Of a stretch of DNA of 62,978 bases, positions 18,047 through 27,878 are shown one piece after another. The notes beneath the pieces are model-generated. The model ran no database searches. It was not told the DNA's origin and was given only the letters and a program-made list of their open reading frames with translations. The translations under genes were made by a program, and so were the position numbers. Position 1 is the first letter of the stretch. Each line of letters opens with the position of its first letter. This stretch comes from Candidatus Methanoplasma glyptotermitis (lineage in GTDB: Archaea; Thermoplasmatota; Thermoplasmata; Methanomassiliicoccales; Methanomethylophilaceae): positions 1 through 62,978 of the forward strand of contig JAIRYF010000007.1 in assembly GCA_031267895.1 (NCBI GenBank), read 5' to 3'.

Positions 18047-18080
18047 GAGGCTGCCACACCTGCGGCAGTCTCTTTTCTTC
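18047..18080 (+). terminator. Hairpin terminator after the third surface-protein gene
   Basis: Stem GAGGCTGCC / GGCAGTCTC (18047-18055, 18064-18072; 8 of 9 pairs) followed by TTTTCTTCTT. Confidence 0.7.
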
Positions 18081-18440
18081 TTCCAGGTTCATTTTTAGGC
18101 ATCCGCCTCTGCACCCGTTTTTCTGTTTTTGTACTTCGAAACCTTTCTCTTTCGGATACTGTATGTTCCGCATAAAAATATGCTTAGATGTCCAAACACA
18201 TGATATGAGAACCAGTGAGTCTGCGTCAGACATAAGCGAATGTCGGTACCACATGGAAACCGCCGTCCGCATCTTCTTTGAAGACTTGTCCGCGTCGTTC
18301 CTATTTTCCTCGAAAGAGGACCGATTCCCGGCTGTTTTTAAATACGACGCACACGTTGTATTATACAGTCCGTGCTCGGACGAATGGGATGCATGCGGAG
18401 TCGAAAGCTCGCGTTTGCCCTTTGAAAAGGGGTCAAAGAC
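18081..18440. other. Intergenic stretch before smc
   Basis: About 360 bases. Frame 18163-18450 overlaps the smc start and has no signals. Must hold the smc promoter (TTTTTAAATACGAC near 18336 is a candidate TATA box). Confidence 0.4.
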
Positions 18441-21400
18441 GTGTACTTGAAGCAAATAGAATTAGAGAATTTCAAATCTTTCGGAGGCAAACTGACGATA
18501 CCTCTGATGGAAGGTTACATGGCGGTCACGGGACCGAACGGTTCGGGGAAATCGAACATCACAGATGCTATCCTTTTCGTGCTCGGACCAAAGAGTTCCA
18601 AGGCGGTCAGAGCGGGGAAGCTCACCGACCTGATATTCGACGGCGGGAAGTCGAAAAGCAAAGCAGGCTACACAAAAGTATCGCTGGTTTTCGATAATTC
18701 GGACAGAATAATGCCTTGGGACGATGATACCGTCAGACTCACCAGATACGTCAAGATCTCGGATAACGGCACCGACTACAGTTCATATTTTTACGTTAAC
18801 GACAGAAAATCCACTCTTACGGAATTCGACGGCCTCCTGACCAAAGCCAGGATAAGCGCGGACGGATACAACATGGTGCAGCAGGGGGATGTCACACGCA
18901 TAGTCCAGATGGGCAGCATGGAGAGAAGAAGAGTCCTGGATGCTATATCAGGTATAGCGAGTTATGATGCCGACATAGACAAAGCGAGCGGAGAACGCCG
19001 GGAAGCCGAACTGAACACGGAACGCATCCAGATTGTCATTGAAGAACTGGAAAAGCAGATCGAGAAACTCGAGAAAGACAGAGAGGATGCGAAGAAGTAT
19101 ATCGAAACCCAAAATCTTCTGGATATGGCAAGGGTGCAGTTCACGCACAGGCAGCTGCATACAGAGGAGGCCAAACTGGACGGGCTTTCGGAGCAGATCG
19201 CATCCCTGACCGGCGATATCCAAACACTGAACGAAAAGAAGGAGTCTCTGAAGAAAGAGTATGCAGACAACGATGCCGCCGTAAAGGCGAAAGAAAGAGA
19301 GATCGAGGACCGCGTCGGACCCGAATACCGGGAGATCAAGGCCGAGATAGAGAAGGCCAAGATAAATATGGCCACGAAGAAGGACCGTGCCGAACGTGCC
19401 GAAGAGGAGATCGAAGAACAGAAATCTTTTGGAAATGGATTCGAAGAATCGATAAACGAGAACCTTGCAGAGCAAAAAAGTCTGTCCGAATCTCTTTCGG
19501 ACATACTGATCAGTCTCGAGGGGCGCGAAAAAGAACTCGCGGAGGCCAAGGCCGAGGATTTGAAGATCAGCGAGGAGATGTCCAAACACGGCGGGGAGCA
19601 CACAAAGCTGCAGAACAGACTCAGCGAACTTGAGGTGGAGATAGACTCCGAAGAGAAGACCGAACACGAGGCCGAGGTGGATTACGCCAAGGCTTCTGCG
19701 GTCACCGAGAGCCTTGCAAGATCCAGAGCACTGTTGGATGAAAGACTTCAGTCCGCGGATTTTGATATAAAGGATTCCGAATGGAGTCTGAATGAAATCA
19801 GGCGGGAATCAGGCCCCCACGGCGGGATTGAGGAGATCTCAAATAAGATAATGGATTTGAAGAAGAAAGAGGCCGAACTTGAGAGGCAGGAGTCTGAACT
19901 CAAGGAGGCAGTAAGGAGGCTGGAGACTCAATATAACGAACTTCTTGCCGAGAAGAAAGTCTCCAACAGAGTGAATAAGGGAGACGAGGCTGCAGCCGCG
20001 ATAATCGGACTCAGAGATAAAGGGATGGCTACAGGTATCCATGGAACGGTTCAGGAACTTGCCGTTGTGCAGCCCGGTTACGAGACTGCCCTGTCTGTAG
20101 CGGCCGGGGGTAAGATGAAAGCGATCGTCGTGAACGATGATCAAGTGGCATCCGACTGCATATCCTATCTCAAAAAAGAGAAGCTCGGCAGGGTGACGTT
20201 CCTGCCGATAAGCAAGATGGCCGGCGGCAAGCCCAGGGCAAAAGCCATAATGAGTTCAAAGCAGACCGAGGGATATGCGACAGATCTGATTGATTACGAT
20301 CCCAAGTACGCCAATGTGTTCTGGTATGTATTCCAGGATACTCTCGTTGTCAACACTCTCCAGGAAGCCAGGGCACTCATGGGAGGAGTGAGGCTTGTCA
20401 CCAGAAACGGGGAGCTTCTGGAGGCATCGGGTGCTATCACGGGAGGAACACTGAACCAGCAGAGCGTGCTGAAATTCGGTGCAGCATCGGAATCCAGATT
20501 GGATGAGGTGAGTTCCAAGCTCAGAGCGGCCAACGAGTCGATGGATGCTCTGAGGACTCAACTCAGAGGAATAAGGGACGGCATCCGTGCCATGGATGAC
20601 GAAATGAGAAAGGTCTCGAAAGAAGGGTTGGGAGCACAGGCACAGATAGGGCAGCTCACCGCAAAAATATCAGAACTCAGGAAGACGAGACAGCAGCTTG
20701 CCAGTGAGCTTTCGGCGAAAACGGAAGAATGCGATACGAAGGACAAAGAACTCGCTGTGCTCAGGAAGAACCTTGATGACATATCGGTGTCTCTTGCAGC
20801 TAAAAGAGATGAGAGAGCAGAGATCAGGGAGCGCATAACGGCCATAGCTCCGGCCGAGATGCAGGAAAGGATACAAAAAGTAAGGGACAGCGTCTACAGG
20901 CTCTCCAACGATGTATCCGATCTGCGTTCTCAGCGGAGCGGTCTTGAGGCAGAGGTCACAGGACTCGGCAAACAGCGGGAATCGCTTGAAGTACAGACGA
21001 TGTCGGTACAGAAGAAGATCCGGGAAAATGAAGAGTCTGTGTCCAATAACAGGAAGGAGATCGAGAGGATCGCCACAGAGCTCGAGGCCCTCAGGAAGAT
21101 AGAGACTGATATGGAATCGGGGATAGAAGATCTCAGGGACCAAAAGGACGCTCTGGTCGGGAACGGATTCAGACTTTCCGGCGAGAGGAGTTCCGTACAG
21201 GAGAAGATCGAGACAAAGGAAGGAATAAGATCTTCGCACAGCGCACAGGTGAATATCGCTGCGGAGAACATAAGGCAGCTCAGGGCGGAGATCGCCGAGA
21301 CAAAGATACAGGCTGAACTTCCGATACCTTCGGAAGAGGAGATCAGACGTACTATAAGGTCATGCGAGAACATCCTGTCGAAGATAGGCAACGTGAACCT

Positions 21401-22031
21401 TCGGGCAATAGACGACTACGAGGAACGCAAGGGCAGATATGACAGCCTTATGTCGGATGTCGGCAGCCTCAAACGCAGGATGAAGGAACTCAGCGATCTG
21501 ACTGATTCTCTGAATTTCCAAAAGAAAGGACTGTTCATGGAATCGTACGATGCCGTGAACAGAAATTTCAGGGAGATATATGCCCAGCTGTCCGGAGGAG
21601 GCGAGGCATTCATGGGTCTCGAGAACGGGGACGACCCGTTCATCGGCGGTCTGACCATAAACGCGAAGCCCAAGAACGGCAAACTGCTGAGACTGGAGGC
21701 ATTGTCCGGGGGGGAAAAGTCCCTCACTGCACTTGCTTTCATTTTCGCTATCCAGGAACACCAGCCGTCTCCGTTCTATGTACTGGACGAAGTGGACATG
21801 TTCCTGGACTCGGTCAACGCCGAAATGGTGGCAAAGAGAGTCAGAGAAAGTTCGGGAAAAGCCCAATTCATACAGGTATCATTAAGGAAAGTAACACTTG
21901 CGACGGCAGATCACCTTATAGGAGTTACCAGGCCGCCGTCGGGTATAAGCAAGGTCATAATGCAGCCGGACATGGCCGAAGTATCAAAATACGAGGAAGA
22001 GGCTCTGAGAAGGCAGGAAACGAAAACGTGA
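18441..22031 (+). CDS. smc: Chromosome segregation ATPase SMC
   Basis: Large ATPase (1,196 residues) that organises and segregates chromosomes as a ring with ScpA and ScpB, encoded directly downstream. The start is a GTG (VYLKQIELENFKSFGG). Walker A GPNGSGKSN lies at 32-40. Two long coiled-coil arms (about 165-505 and 660-1010) flank a hinge near 515-640 with the conserved GAITGG at about 659. The C-terminal head carries the signature LSGGEKSLTALAF near 1090 and Walker B FYVLDEVDMFLD near 1115. Length matches full SMC (about 1,150-1,200), not Rad50. First gene of smc-scpA-scpB. Confidence 0.97.
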   Translation: MYLKQIELENFKSFGGKLTIPLMEGYMAVTGPNGSGKSNITDAILFVLGPKSSKAVRAGKLTDLIFDGGKSKSKAGYTKVSLVFDNSDRIMPWDDDTVRLTRYVKISDNGTDYSSYFYVNDRKSTLTEFDGLLTKARISADGYNMVQQGDVTRIVQMGSMERRRVLDAISGIASYDADIDKASGERREAELNTERIQIVIEELEKQIEKLEKDREDAKKYIETQNLLDMARVQFTHRQLHTEEAKLDGLSEQIASLTGDIQTLNEKKESLKKEYADNDAAVKAKEREIEDRVGPEYREIKAEIEKAKINMATKKDRAERAEEEIEEQKSFGNGFEESINENLAEQKSLSESLSDILISLEGREKELAEAKAEDLKISEEMSKHGGEHTKLQNRLSELEVEIDSEEKTEHEAEVDYAKASAVTESLARSRALLDERLQSADFDIKDSEWSLNEIRRESGPHGGIEEISNKIMDLKKKEAELERQESELKEAVRRLETQYNELLAEKKVSNRVNKGDEAAAAIIGLRDKGMATGIHGTVQELAVVQPGYETALSVAAGGKMKAIVVNDDQVASDCISYLKKEKLGRVTFLPISKMAGGKPRAKAIMSSKQTEGYATDLIDYDPKYANVFWYVFQDTLVVNTLQEARALMGGVRLVTRNGELLEASGAITGGTLNQQSVLKFGAASESRLDEVSSKLRAANESMDALRTQLRGIRDGIRAMDDEMRKVSKEGLGAQAQIGQLTAKISELRKTRQQLASELSAKTEECDTKDKELAVLRKNLDDISVSLAAKRDERAEIRERITAIAPAEMQERIQKVRDSVYRLSNDVSDLRSQRSGLEAEVTGLGKQRESLEVQTMSVQKKIRENEESVSNNRKEIERIATELEALRKIETDMESGIEDLRDQKDALVGNGFRLSGERSSVQEKIETKEGIRSSHSAQVNIAAENIRQLRAEIAETKIQAELPIPSEEEIRRTIRSCENILSKIGNVNLRAIDDYEERKGRYDSLMSDVGSLKRRMKELSDLTDSLNFQKKGLFMESYDAVNRNFREIYAQLSGGGEAFMGLENGDDPFIGGLTINAKPKNGKLLRLEALSGGEKSLTALAFIFAIQEHQPSPFYVLDEVDMFLDSVNAEMVAKRVRESSGKAQFIQVSLRKVTLATADHLIGVTRPPSGISKVIMQPDMAEVSKYEEEALRRQETKT

Positions 22032-22041
22032 AAGGGATGGG

Positions 22042-22905
22042 ATGCAAATGGACGGAGAAATGAAGAGAGAGGAAATGGAGCAGCATCTGCTGTTTCACAA
22101 AGCCCTGACAGAGGACAGCGAAACATATGCCAGGATAAACGGCTATATGGACATTCTCGGGAAGGCCGGTTTGGGAGAGAAGCTGAACGATCCCGCGGAT
22201 GAGTCGGTGAGGGCGGCCTTCAGTCTCGTGCTGGATAACGGAATCGACCCGTGGGAGATAGATCTGAGCGAATTCGCGAAACTTTATTCCAGAAAGGTCG
22301 CGGAGAACAAGTTCGACATGATCGTGGCAGGCAAGCTGATGCTCATGGCCTGGAAGATCCTCAGACTTCAGTCGGAGGCGACATGTTCCAGGTCAGATGA
22401 GCCTCCGGAAGAGGAATTTTTCGATTTTTCCTTCGAAGACGAGGATGAAGCTATGGTGGTGCCGGAGATCTCCTTCAAAGAGGCGTACGGCAGGGAGACA
22501 TCCCGCCCGGTAACCATGTACGAATTGCTGGATGCTTTCGAAGAAGCGAGGGCGGAGATGGAGATCTGCCGCGAAAGAGAGAGAGTCAGAATCGAATTGA
22601 ACGAAAAACTTCCGAAGAAATTCGATAACAAAGCCCATGACGAAGATGACAAACAGGATGTCGAATTCGTATGGGGCAGAATAGTCAGGCTTGGAACCGG
22701 CCCGATACAGATCGATGAGCTGTACACCGGAGATATAATGGAAAATCTCAGAGTGTTTGTATCTGTTCTCCATCTGGTCAGAGACGGGAGACTCGGTATA
22801 TGGCAGGGATCGCTGCCGGAGGGGGAGATATTCGTGGAGATGAATGTCCCCGGAATACCGTCTGTGCTTGAGGGACGGGAAGAAGAGGCCGAGGCGGTGA
22901 GCTGA
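22042..22905 (+). CDS. scpA: Segregation and condensation protein A (kleisin)
   Basis: A 287-residue kleisin that bridges the two SMC heads. The segment IDPWEIDLSEFAKLY near 71-85 matches the family motif (xDPWDIDIxxL), and the acidic linker EEEFFDFSFEDEDEAM separates the helical N-terminal part from a C-terminal winged-helix-like region (FVSVLHLVRDGRLGIWQ, resembling the FLAxLELxR motif). Starts 10 bp after the smc stop; its stop is followed one base later by scpB, so the three are co-transcribed. Confidence 0.92.
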   Translation: MQMDGEMKREEMEQHLLFHKALTEDSETYARINGYMDILGKAGLGEKLNDPADESVRAAFSLVLDNGIDPWEIDLSEFAKLYSRKVAENKFDMIVAGKLMLMAWKILRLQSEATCSRSDEPPEEEFFDFSFEDEDEAMVVPEISFKEAYGRETSRPVTMYELLDAFEEARAEMEICRERERVRIELNEKLPKKFDNKAHDEDDKQDVEFVWGRIVRLGTGPIQIDELYTGDIMENLRVFVSVLHLVRDGRLGIWQGSLPEGEIFVEMNVPGIPSVLEGREEEAEAVS

Positions 22906-22906
22906 G

Positions 22907-23407
22907 GTGAATGAGAGGGGCGCAGTCGAGGCGGCACTCTTCTCAAGCTCGGAAAAGATCGGTGTTTCCGGTATAGCCGAGAAGACAGGACTTCCGGAAG
23001 CCGAAATAAGACATGCGCTGAAAGATCTCAGACGGGAGTACGATGAGCGCGATTCTGCGATAATGATCGCAAAGATCGGGAATGAGTACCGTATGATGCT
23101 CAGGACAGAGTATACGGATTATGCGGGGAAGTTCGCAAAAGCCGAAATGACGGGAGGCATGATGCGTACTCTCAGCACAATAGCATACAATCAGCCGGTC
23201 CTCCAGTCCGAACTGTTCAAAACCCGCGGTGCCAGAACGTACGACGATGTACATGCGCTGATCGATATGGATATGGTATCCGGCAAGAGATCCGGCCAAA
23301 CGCTGGAACTCACAACGACAAAGAAGTTCTCCGAATATTTCGGAATCGGAAGCACCAGGATATCCGACATAAAGAAATGGATCGAATCCCAGGCCAAGAA
23401 TATGTGA
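22907..23407 (+). CDS. scpB: Segregation and condensation protein B
   Basis: A 166-residue winged-helix protein of the ScpB/kite family that binds the kleisin. It begins at a GTG (VNERGAVEAALFSSSEKIGV), where EAALFxSxEPI is the family N-terminus. The second winged helix includes LSTIAYNQPVLQSELFKTRGA (family: LAIIAYxQPITRxEIExIRG). Slightly shorter than bacterial ScpB. Completes the condensin operon. Confidence 0.92.
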   Translation: MNERGAVEAALFSSSEKIGVSGIAEKTGLPEAEIRHALKDLRREYDERDSAIMIAKIGNEYRMMLRTEYTDYAGKFAKAEMTGGMMRTLSTIAYNQPVLQSELFKTRGARTYDDVHALIDMDMVSGKRSGQTLELTTTKKFSEYFGIGSTRISDIKKWIESQAKNM

Positions 23408-23410
23408 TCG

Positions 23411-23720
23411 GCCGAGGTCGAAACCTCAGCATAATGCGAATACTTTCCGAAGTTCCGTACCTCGGCGAATTTCCCGGGATGCACATCGGACTGCCGGCCG
23501 CACCTGTGCGTGCGCGGCCCTACTGCAACCAATTCATTCTCATGGTTATCGGGCCGGCAGACGGCACATGCTGTGTATTGTCTGTCCATTGGTTTCGGCA
23601 TCGGACGCGGTGCGGTTTCAAGCTGTGCCGGCACCTTGGAAAGAGGTCCGCAGAGGCACTGTGTACGGGCATGAGGATTTATCGGACGAGACAGGGCCGG
23701 CACCCGTTCCTCCTGGGAAA
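23411..23720 (+). ncRNA. Candidate structured RNA between scpB and lsm (unidentified)
   Basis: A gene-free 310-bp stretch with several well-formed nested repeats: GCCGAGGT / ACCTCGGC (23411-23418, 23459-23466), CTGCCGGCC / GGCCGGCAG (about 23494 and 23554) enclosing GGCCGC / GCGGCC, and GGTGCGG / CCGGCACC further right. The density of compatible stems suggests an RNA gene or a long structured leader. I looked for RNase P and SRP RNA signature sequences and did not find them on either strand. Strand is a guess based on the flanking genes. Confidence 0.3.
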
Positions 23721-23760
23721 AGCTTTTTTAATCAGGCACCCCATGGTCGGGTCTGATAAC

Positions 23761-23982
23761 ATGGTGATGCCACACGCGCTGCTGGAAAAGTCCTTGGATA
23801 AGCGGGTCTCGCTCCTTCTCAAAGACGGAAGGATACTGGAAGGCAAGCTTGCGGGTTTCGATGAGTATATGAATATGGTTTTGGACGAAACCGCAGAAAA
23901 TAACGCGGTCGGCGAGGAAGAGAGGCGTCTGGGCACGGTAGTGCTCCGCGGCAACAATGTCGTAAGTATTTCCATCCTTTGA
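23761..23982 (+). CDS. Sm-like archaeal protein (Lsm)
   Basis: A 73-residue Sm fold protein that forms heptameric rings binding U-rich RNA. Sm1 is KRVSLLLKDGRILEGKLAGFDEYMNMVLDE (family: xxGxxxDxxMNxxLxD) and Sm2 is LGTVVLRGNNVVSISI (RGxxV). I use ATG 23761, not the long frame from 23377. A T-rich TATA-like AGCTTTTTTAATC lies about 35 bp upstream, so translation is probably leaderless or near so. Ribosomal protein L37e, a frequent partner, is not downstream. Confidence 0.93.
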   Translation: MVMPHALLEKSLDKRVSLLLKDGRILEGKLAGFDEYMNMVLDETAENNAVGEEERRLGTVVLRGNNVVSISIL

Positions 23983-24023
23983 CGGATATGCCGTTACGGT
24001 GAGACATCGGGAAAGGTGAGCCT

Positions 24024-25658
24024 ATGTCCGTGTTCGAATGGATAAACAGGATTTCCGATGATGAACGGTCAAGGAAGGCGTGGTTCTCCCTCGTCTGTCT
24101 GGTGTTCGCGGTACTGGTGATAATTCCGTCGGTTTTTGTCATCCTGAAGATGTTCACGGAGTGGGGCATCGTGAGCGAGGTCTTCGGGGACCCCGTGACT
24201 ATGTCCGTGATAACGAGTGCTCTGTGGAACTCGTTCAGCATAGCCTGTATCGTTACGGTGATCGATGTGGCCGTCGGTATACCGATGGCCTGGATAATGG
24301 TCAGGAAACAATTCAAAGGAAAAAAATATCTGGATACACTCATGGATATGCCCCTGGCATTCCCCACAGCGGTATTGGGTATCTCTGTTGTTATGTTCTG
24401 GGGTGCCCCGGAGGGCATAACTATACCGGGACTCGGACTCATCGTATCTCCGTACATAATGTTGATTCTGCTTCATACGATATTCACATACCCATACATG
24501 GTAAGGTCTCTGTCGGCAATCCTCGAGCAGATCGAACCCAACTACGAAACTGCCGCAATGACTCTCTCCGCATCAAGATTCACTGCGGTGAGAACGATCA
24601 CCCTCCCTCTTTTCCGGGCGGGCCTTGTTACTGGCACTATACTTTGCTTCGCGAGATCTCTTTCAGAGACCGGAGGGACGCTCATAGCTCTGCAGATGAT
24701 GGGAGTGGGATCGTTATTCTTCACAGGGCCGACCTTCATCGCCTACATGAAAACCGAATACGGCACCGATGCCGCAATGGGATCTATGATTCTGATAAGT
24801 GTTCTGATGATAGTATTGGCACTGATTCTGCTGGTGGTCGTGAAGGTACTGATAATGAGATTCAGGATACCTGTTAAGAAAGTGTGGCCGAAATTCGGGA
24901 GGTTCGTCAGCAGAGGTGCGATGCCGAAACTGAAGGATACGGTTTCCGTGATGTTTCTTGCGGTTGTTGTACTCCTTCCCACTTTCTATATCTTCACGTA
25001 TCTGACTCAGCCAATGGCCGACATAGATTTCGGTGCGCTGCTGTATTCGACCGGGATATCCTTCCTGATAGCGGGTGTCGCGGTCGTTTTCAATATGGTG
25101 TTCGGTATTCCGGTGGCTCTGTACATAGCAAGGAAAAGACACACCAAATCCGGAAAAATTCTGGATAGTCTTGTCAATGTGCCGCTGATAATACCGACCA
25201 CCGCGCTGGGATTCTCCCTTGCACTGTTCTGGGGAAGCATATATGCAGGGGATTCCATGGGTCTTCTGATGGTGATACTCGGCCATATAGCGTTCACGTT
25301 CCCGCTGGTCGTAAGAAACGTGACAGGTGCCGTGGAAGAAGTTGATATTTCATATGAAGAAGTGGCCATGACTCTGGGAGCAAAACCGTTCCAGGCTTTT
25401 TCGAAAGTGCTGATGCCGATAATAAAGTCATCAGTCATCGCCGGAGCGATACTTGCGTTCACGAGAAGTCTCGGGGAGACGGGTGCGACTGTTGCAATAA
25501 GCGATTCGGTGGAGACAGTCCCGGTGTATATAATGGGGCTGATAAGTGCAAACCGCTATTCTGAGGCGGCATTCTGTTCGATAGTACTCATTGCGATATG
25601 TTTCGCATTCATGCTTGCGGTAAGGATCGCAGTGAACAGAGGTGGCAGCCGTGCCTGA
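24024..25658 (+). CDS. ABC transporter permease, two fused MetI-type domains
   Basis: A 544-residue membrane protein with about twelve helices arranged as two copies of the binding-protein-dependent permease domain, the layout of ThiP, FbpB and similar permeases. Each half has the EAA loop that contacts the ATPase: ETAAMTLSASRFTAVRTITLP near 173 and EVAMTLGAKPFQAFSKVLMP near 450. Fused two-domain permeases carry ferric iron, thiamine or related cargo; the substrate cannot be fixed here because no binding protein is encoded nearby. Start ATG 24024 follows GGTGAG. The stop overlaps the start of the first ATPase gene. Confidence 0.85.
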   Translation: MSVFEWINRISDDERSRKAWFSLVCLVFAVLVIIPSVFVILKMFTEWGIVSEVFGDPVTMSVITSALWNSFSIACIVTVIDVAVGIPMAWIMVRKQFKGKKYLDTLMDMPLAFPTAVLGISVVMFWGAPEGITIPGLGLIVSPYIMLILLHTIFTYPYMVRSLSAILEQIEPNYETAAMTLSASRFTAVRTITLPLFRAGLVTGTILCFARSLSETGGTLIALQMMGVGSLFFTGPTFIAYMKTEYGTDAAMGSMILISVLMIVLALILLVVVKVLIMRFRIPVKKVWPKFGRFVSRGAMPKLKDTVSVMFLAVVVLLPTFYIFTYLTQPMADIDFGALLYSTGISFLIAGVAVVFNMVFGIPVALYIARKRHTKSGKILDSLVNVPLIIPTTALGFSLALFWGSIYAGDSMGLLMVILGHIAFTFPLVVRNVTGAVEEVDISYEEVAMTLGAKPFQAFSKVLMPIIKSSVIAGAILAFTRSLGETGATVAISDSVETVPVYIMGLISANRYSEAAFCSIVLIAICFAFMLAVRIAVNRGGSRA

Positions 25659-26781
25659 AATCGTACTTGACAGTCTTCAGAAAAACTTCGGTAGCTGTTC
25701 TGCGGCGGATGGACTGTCGCTGAAAGTAAAAGACGGGGAGTACCTGTGCATACTCGGACCGACGGGTTCCGGTAAGACAACGTGTCTCAGGATGATATGC
25801 GGACTCACGAAACCCGACGGCGGAAGGGTATTGTTCGACGGGATCGACGTGACGGATGTACCTGTCAGCGAGAGAAGGGCAACAATGCTTTCGCAGGTCT
25901 ATTCCCTGTTTCCGTCGAAGACAGTCTACGGGAATGTAATGTTCTCGCCGCAGATCAAAGAATGGGACGAAGAAACATCGAAACAACTCGTAAAAAGCAT
26001 GATAAAGATGGTCCACATGGAGGGCAAAGCGAATGCTTACCCGCGTGAGCTGAGCGGCGGACAGCAGCAGAGGACCGCCCTCGCAAGGGCCCTGGCATCC
26101 GATTCGGATATTCTGCTTCTGGACGAACCCCTCAGGGCACTTGACGCAAGACTGAGACTGGAACTCAGACAGGAGCTGAGATCGCTGGTCAAAGAGATGG
26201 GATTGACCGCAATACATGTGACACACGATCAGGATGAGGCACTGGAGATGGCAGACCGTATCGCCGTGATAAGAAACGGACGGATAGTCCAGGCAGGGAC
26301 GCCGATGGAGGTGTTTCAGGATCCCAAAACGCCTTTCGTGGCAAATTTTGTGGGAAGATCCAACATATTTACAGGAAAAATATCGTCCGTATGCGATGAC
26401 TTTACAGAGGTCGTACTGGATAACGGTACTCTGATCAAAGCCCGCAGAACCGAGATCCCGGAGGGAACCGATGTGGCGGTAGCGGTAAAGATCGGATCCA
26501 CAAGGATACCTGCAATCGTGAGTCCGACAGAGGAAAAGCCCGAACCGGAAACACCTCATGGATTCTTCAGAGGAAGAGTTGAGAGGATACTGTACGAGGG
26601 CGCGACTGTAACGATAGAGGTAGATACGAAAGACGCAGGCCTGATATCATCGAAACTTCCTAACAGGAGGTATGACGATTACGAAATCGGCGACGAAGTA
26701 ATGGTCACATGGATGCCTGAAAAAGCCAATATTTTTGCGATATCTCCCAGAGAAATAGACGAGGAACTGAGGCTGGACTGA
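25642..26781 (+). CDS. ABC transporter ATP-binding protein with TOBE domain (first of two)
   Basis: A 379-residue ATPase energising the fused permease. Walker A GPTGSGKTT is at 39-47, signature LSGGQQQR near 138, Walker B ILLLDEP followed by LRALDARLR, and the switch histidine in HVTHDQDEA. A C-terminal TOBE-type beta domain (about 240-370) is typical of the iron/sulfate/molybdate/maltose group. GTG start at 25642, overlapping the permease stop by 17 bases; a second in-frame GTG lies at 25651. Confidence 0.88.
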   Translation: MAAVPEIVLDSLQKNFGSCSAADGLSLKVKDGEYLCILGPTGSGKTTCLRMICGLTKPDGGRVLFDGIDVTDVPVSERRATMLSQVYSLFPSKTVYGNVMFSPQIKEWDEETSKQLVKSMIKMVHMEGKANAYPRELSGGQQQRTALARALASDSDILLLDEPLRALDARLRLELRQELRSLVKEMGLTAIHVTHDQDEALEMADRIAVIRNGRIVQAGTPMEVFQDPKTPFVANFVGRSNIFTGKISSVCDDFTEVVLDNGTLIKARRTEIPEGTDVAVAVKIGSTRIPAIVSPTEEKPEPETPHGFFRGRVERILYEGATVTIEVDTKDAGLISSKLPNRRYDDYEIGDEVMVTWMPEKANIFAISPREIDEELRLD

Positions 26782-26782
26782 T

Positions 26783-27865
26783 ATGAAGATAAGGCTGGAA
26801 AATATCTCAATGAAGTTCGGGGACCTCTATGCCGTCAGGAACATAAGCCTGTCTGTTGCGAAGGGCGAATACCTTACGGTCCTGGGTCCGTCCGGATGCG
26901 GCAAGACCACTCTGATAAAGGTTATTTCAGGGATATGGAAACCAACGGAAGGAAGAGTAACGGTGGACGGAGAAGACGTGACCGACATACCGATGGAGGA
27001 CAGAGACACAGGGTATGTGTTCCAGAACATAGCACTGTTCCCCAACATGACAATAATGGATAACGTAGGGTACAGTCAGAGGGTCAAGGACACATCTTCT
27101 GACGAAGCGAATCGGATATCCAAGGATCATCTGGAATTAGTGAAGATGTTCGACCGTGCCGGAATGTTCCCGTCCGAACTGTCCGGCGGAGAGCAGCAGA
27201 AGGTTGCCATAGCAAGAGCGCTGGCATCGGGGTCGAAAATGCTGATGCTCGACGAACCCCTGTCGGCTCTGGATGCACGCGTGCGTGTCGAACTCAGATA
27301 TGAATTGAGAAGACTGGTCAAAAAACTGGGGATAACGGTCCTGCATGTTACACACGATCAGGAGGAGGCGATGTCCGTATCCGACAGAATTCTGCTGATG
27401 AGGGCGGGGGGGATACAGGAGGTCGGGACCCCCCTCAATATGTACAGAAATCCCGGATCAATATTCGCAGCTTATTTCATAGGAGAGACGAATCTGATGG
27501 AATGTACAGTCTCCGGAAAAACAAAAACGGGGAAGACCACTGTCAGACTGAGAGGAGGGCAGGTTGTAAGGGTATCGAAATCCGGCTTCAAGGCCGGAGA
27601 CCCCGTTGTAATATCCGTCCGCCCAGAGAATGTATATACGGCGAACGACGGTCTCGGAGCAGAGATAATCGGAGCGGTGTTTATGGGCACCTATTGGAAA
27701 ATAAGGACACTTGCCGAGACCACAGACTACATAGACTACTATGTGTCATCAAACGACGAGGTGCCCAAAATAGGCAGCAAAGTGCACCTCGTGTTCAACA
27801 AGAAGGCGACAAAAGTCTTTGCGAGACCGAAAGAGGGACTGGAAGAGGCGATCAAACTTGAATGA
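26783..27865 (+). CDS. ABC transporter ATP-binding protein with TOBE domain (second of two)
   Basis: A 360-residue paralogue of the preceding ATPase, one base after its stop. Walker A GPSGCGKTT near 36-44, signature LSGGEQQK near 134, Walker B MLMLDEPLSALDARVR and HVTHDQEEA are all intact, so both ATPases should be active. It also ends in a TOBE-like domain (VISVRPENVY). Two different ATPases behind one fused permease suggest an asymmetric heterodimer, like sugar importers with paired ATPases, rather than the homodimer usual for ThiP/FbpB systems (inference). Confidence 0.88.
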   Translation: MKIRLENISMKFGDLYAVRNISLSVAKGEYLTVLGPSGCGKTTLIKVISGIWKPTEGRVTVDGEDVTDIPMEDRDTGYVFQNIALFPNMTIMDNVGYSQRVKDTSSDEANRISKDHLELVKMFDRAGMFPSELSGGEQQKVAIARALASGSKMLMLDEPLSALDARVRVELRYELRRLVKKLGITVLHVTHDQEEAMSVSDRILLMRAGGIQEVGTPLNMYRNPGSIFAAYFIGETNLMECTVSGKTKTGKTTVRLRGGQVVRVSKSGFKAGDPVVISVRPENVYTANDGLGAEIIGAVFMGTYWKIRTLAETTDYIDYYVSSNDEVPKIGSKVHLVFNKKATKVFARPKEGLEEAIKLE

Positions 27866-27878
27866 AAAGAGAGGTATA

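Noticed and set aside
23411-23720. Identification as RNase P RNA or SRP RNA
   Set aside because: The invariant sequence blocks expected for either RNA were not found on either strand.
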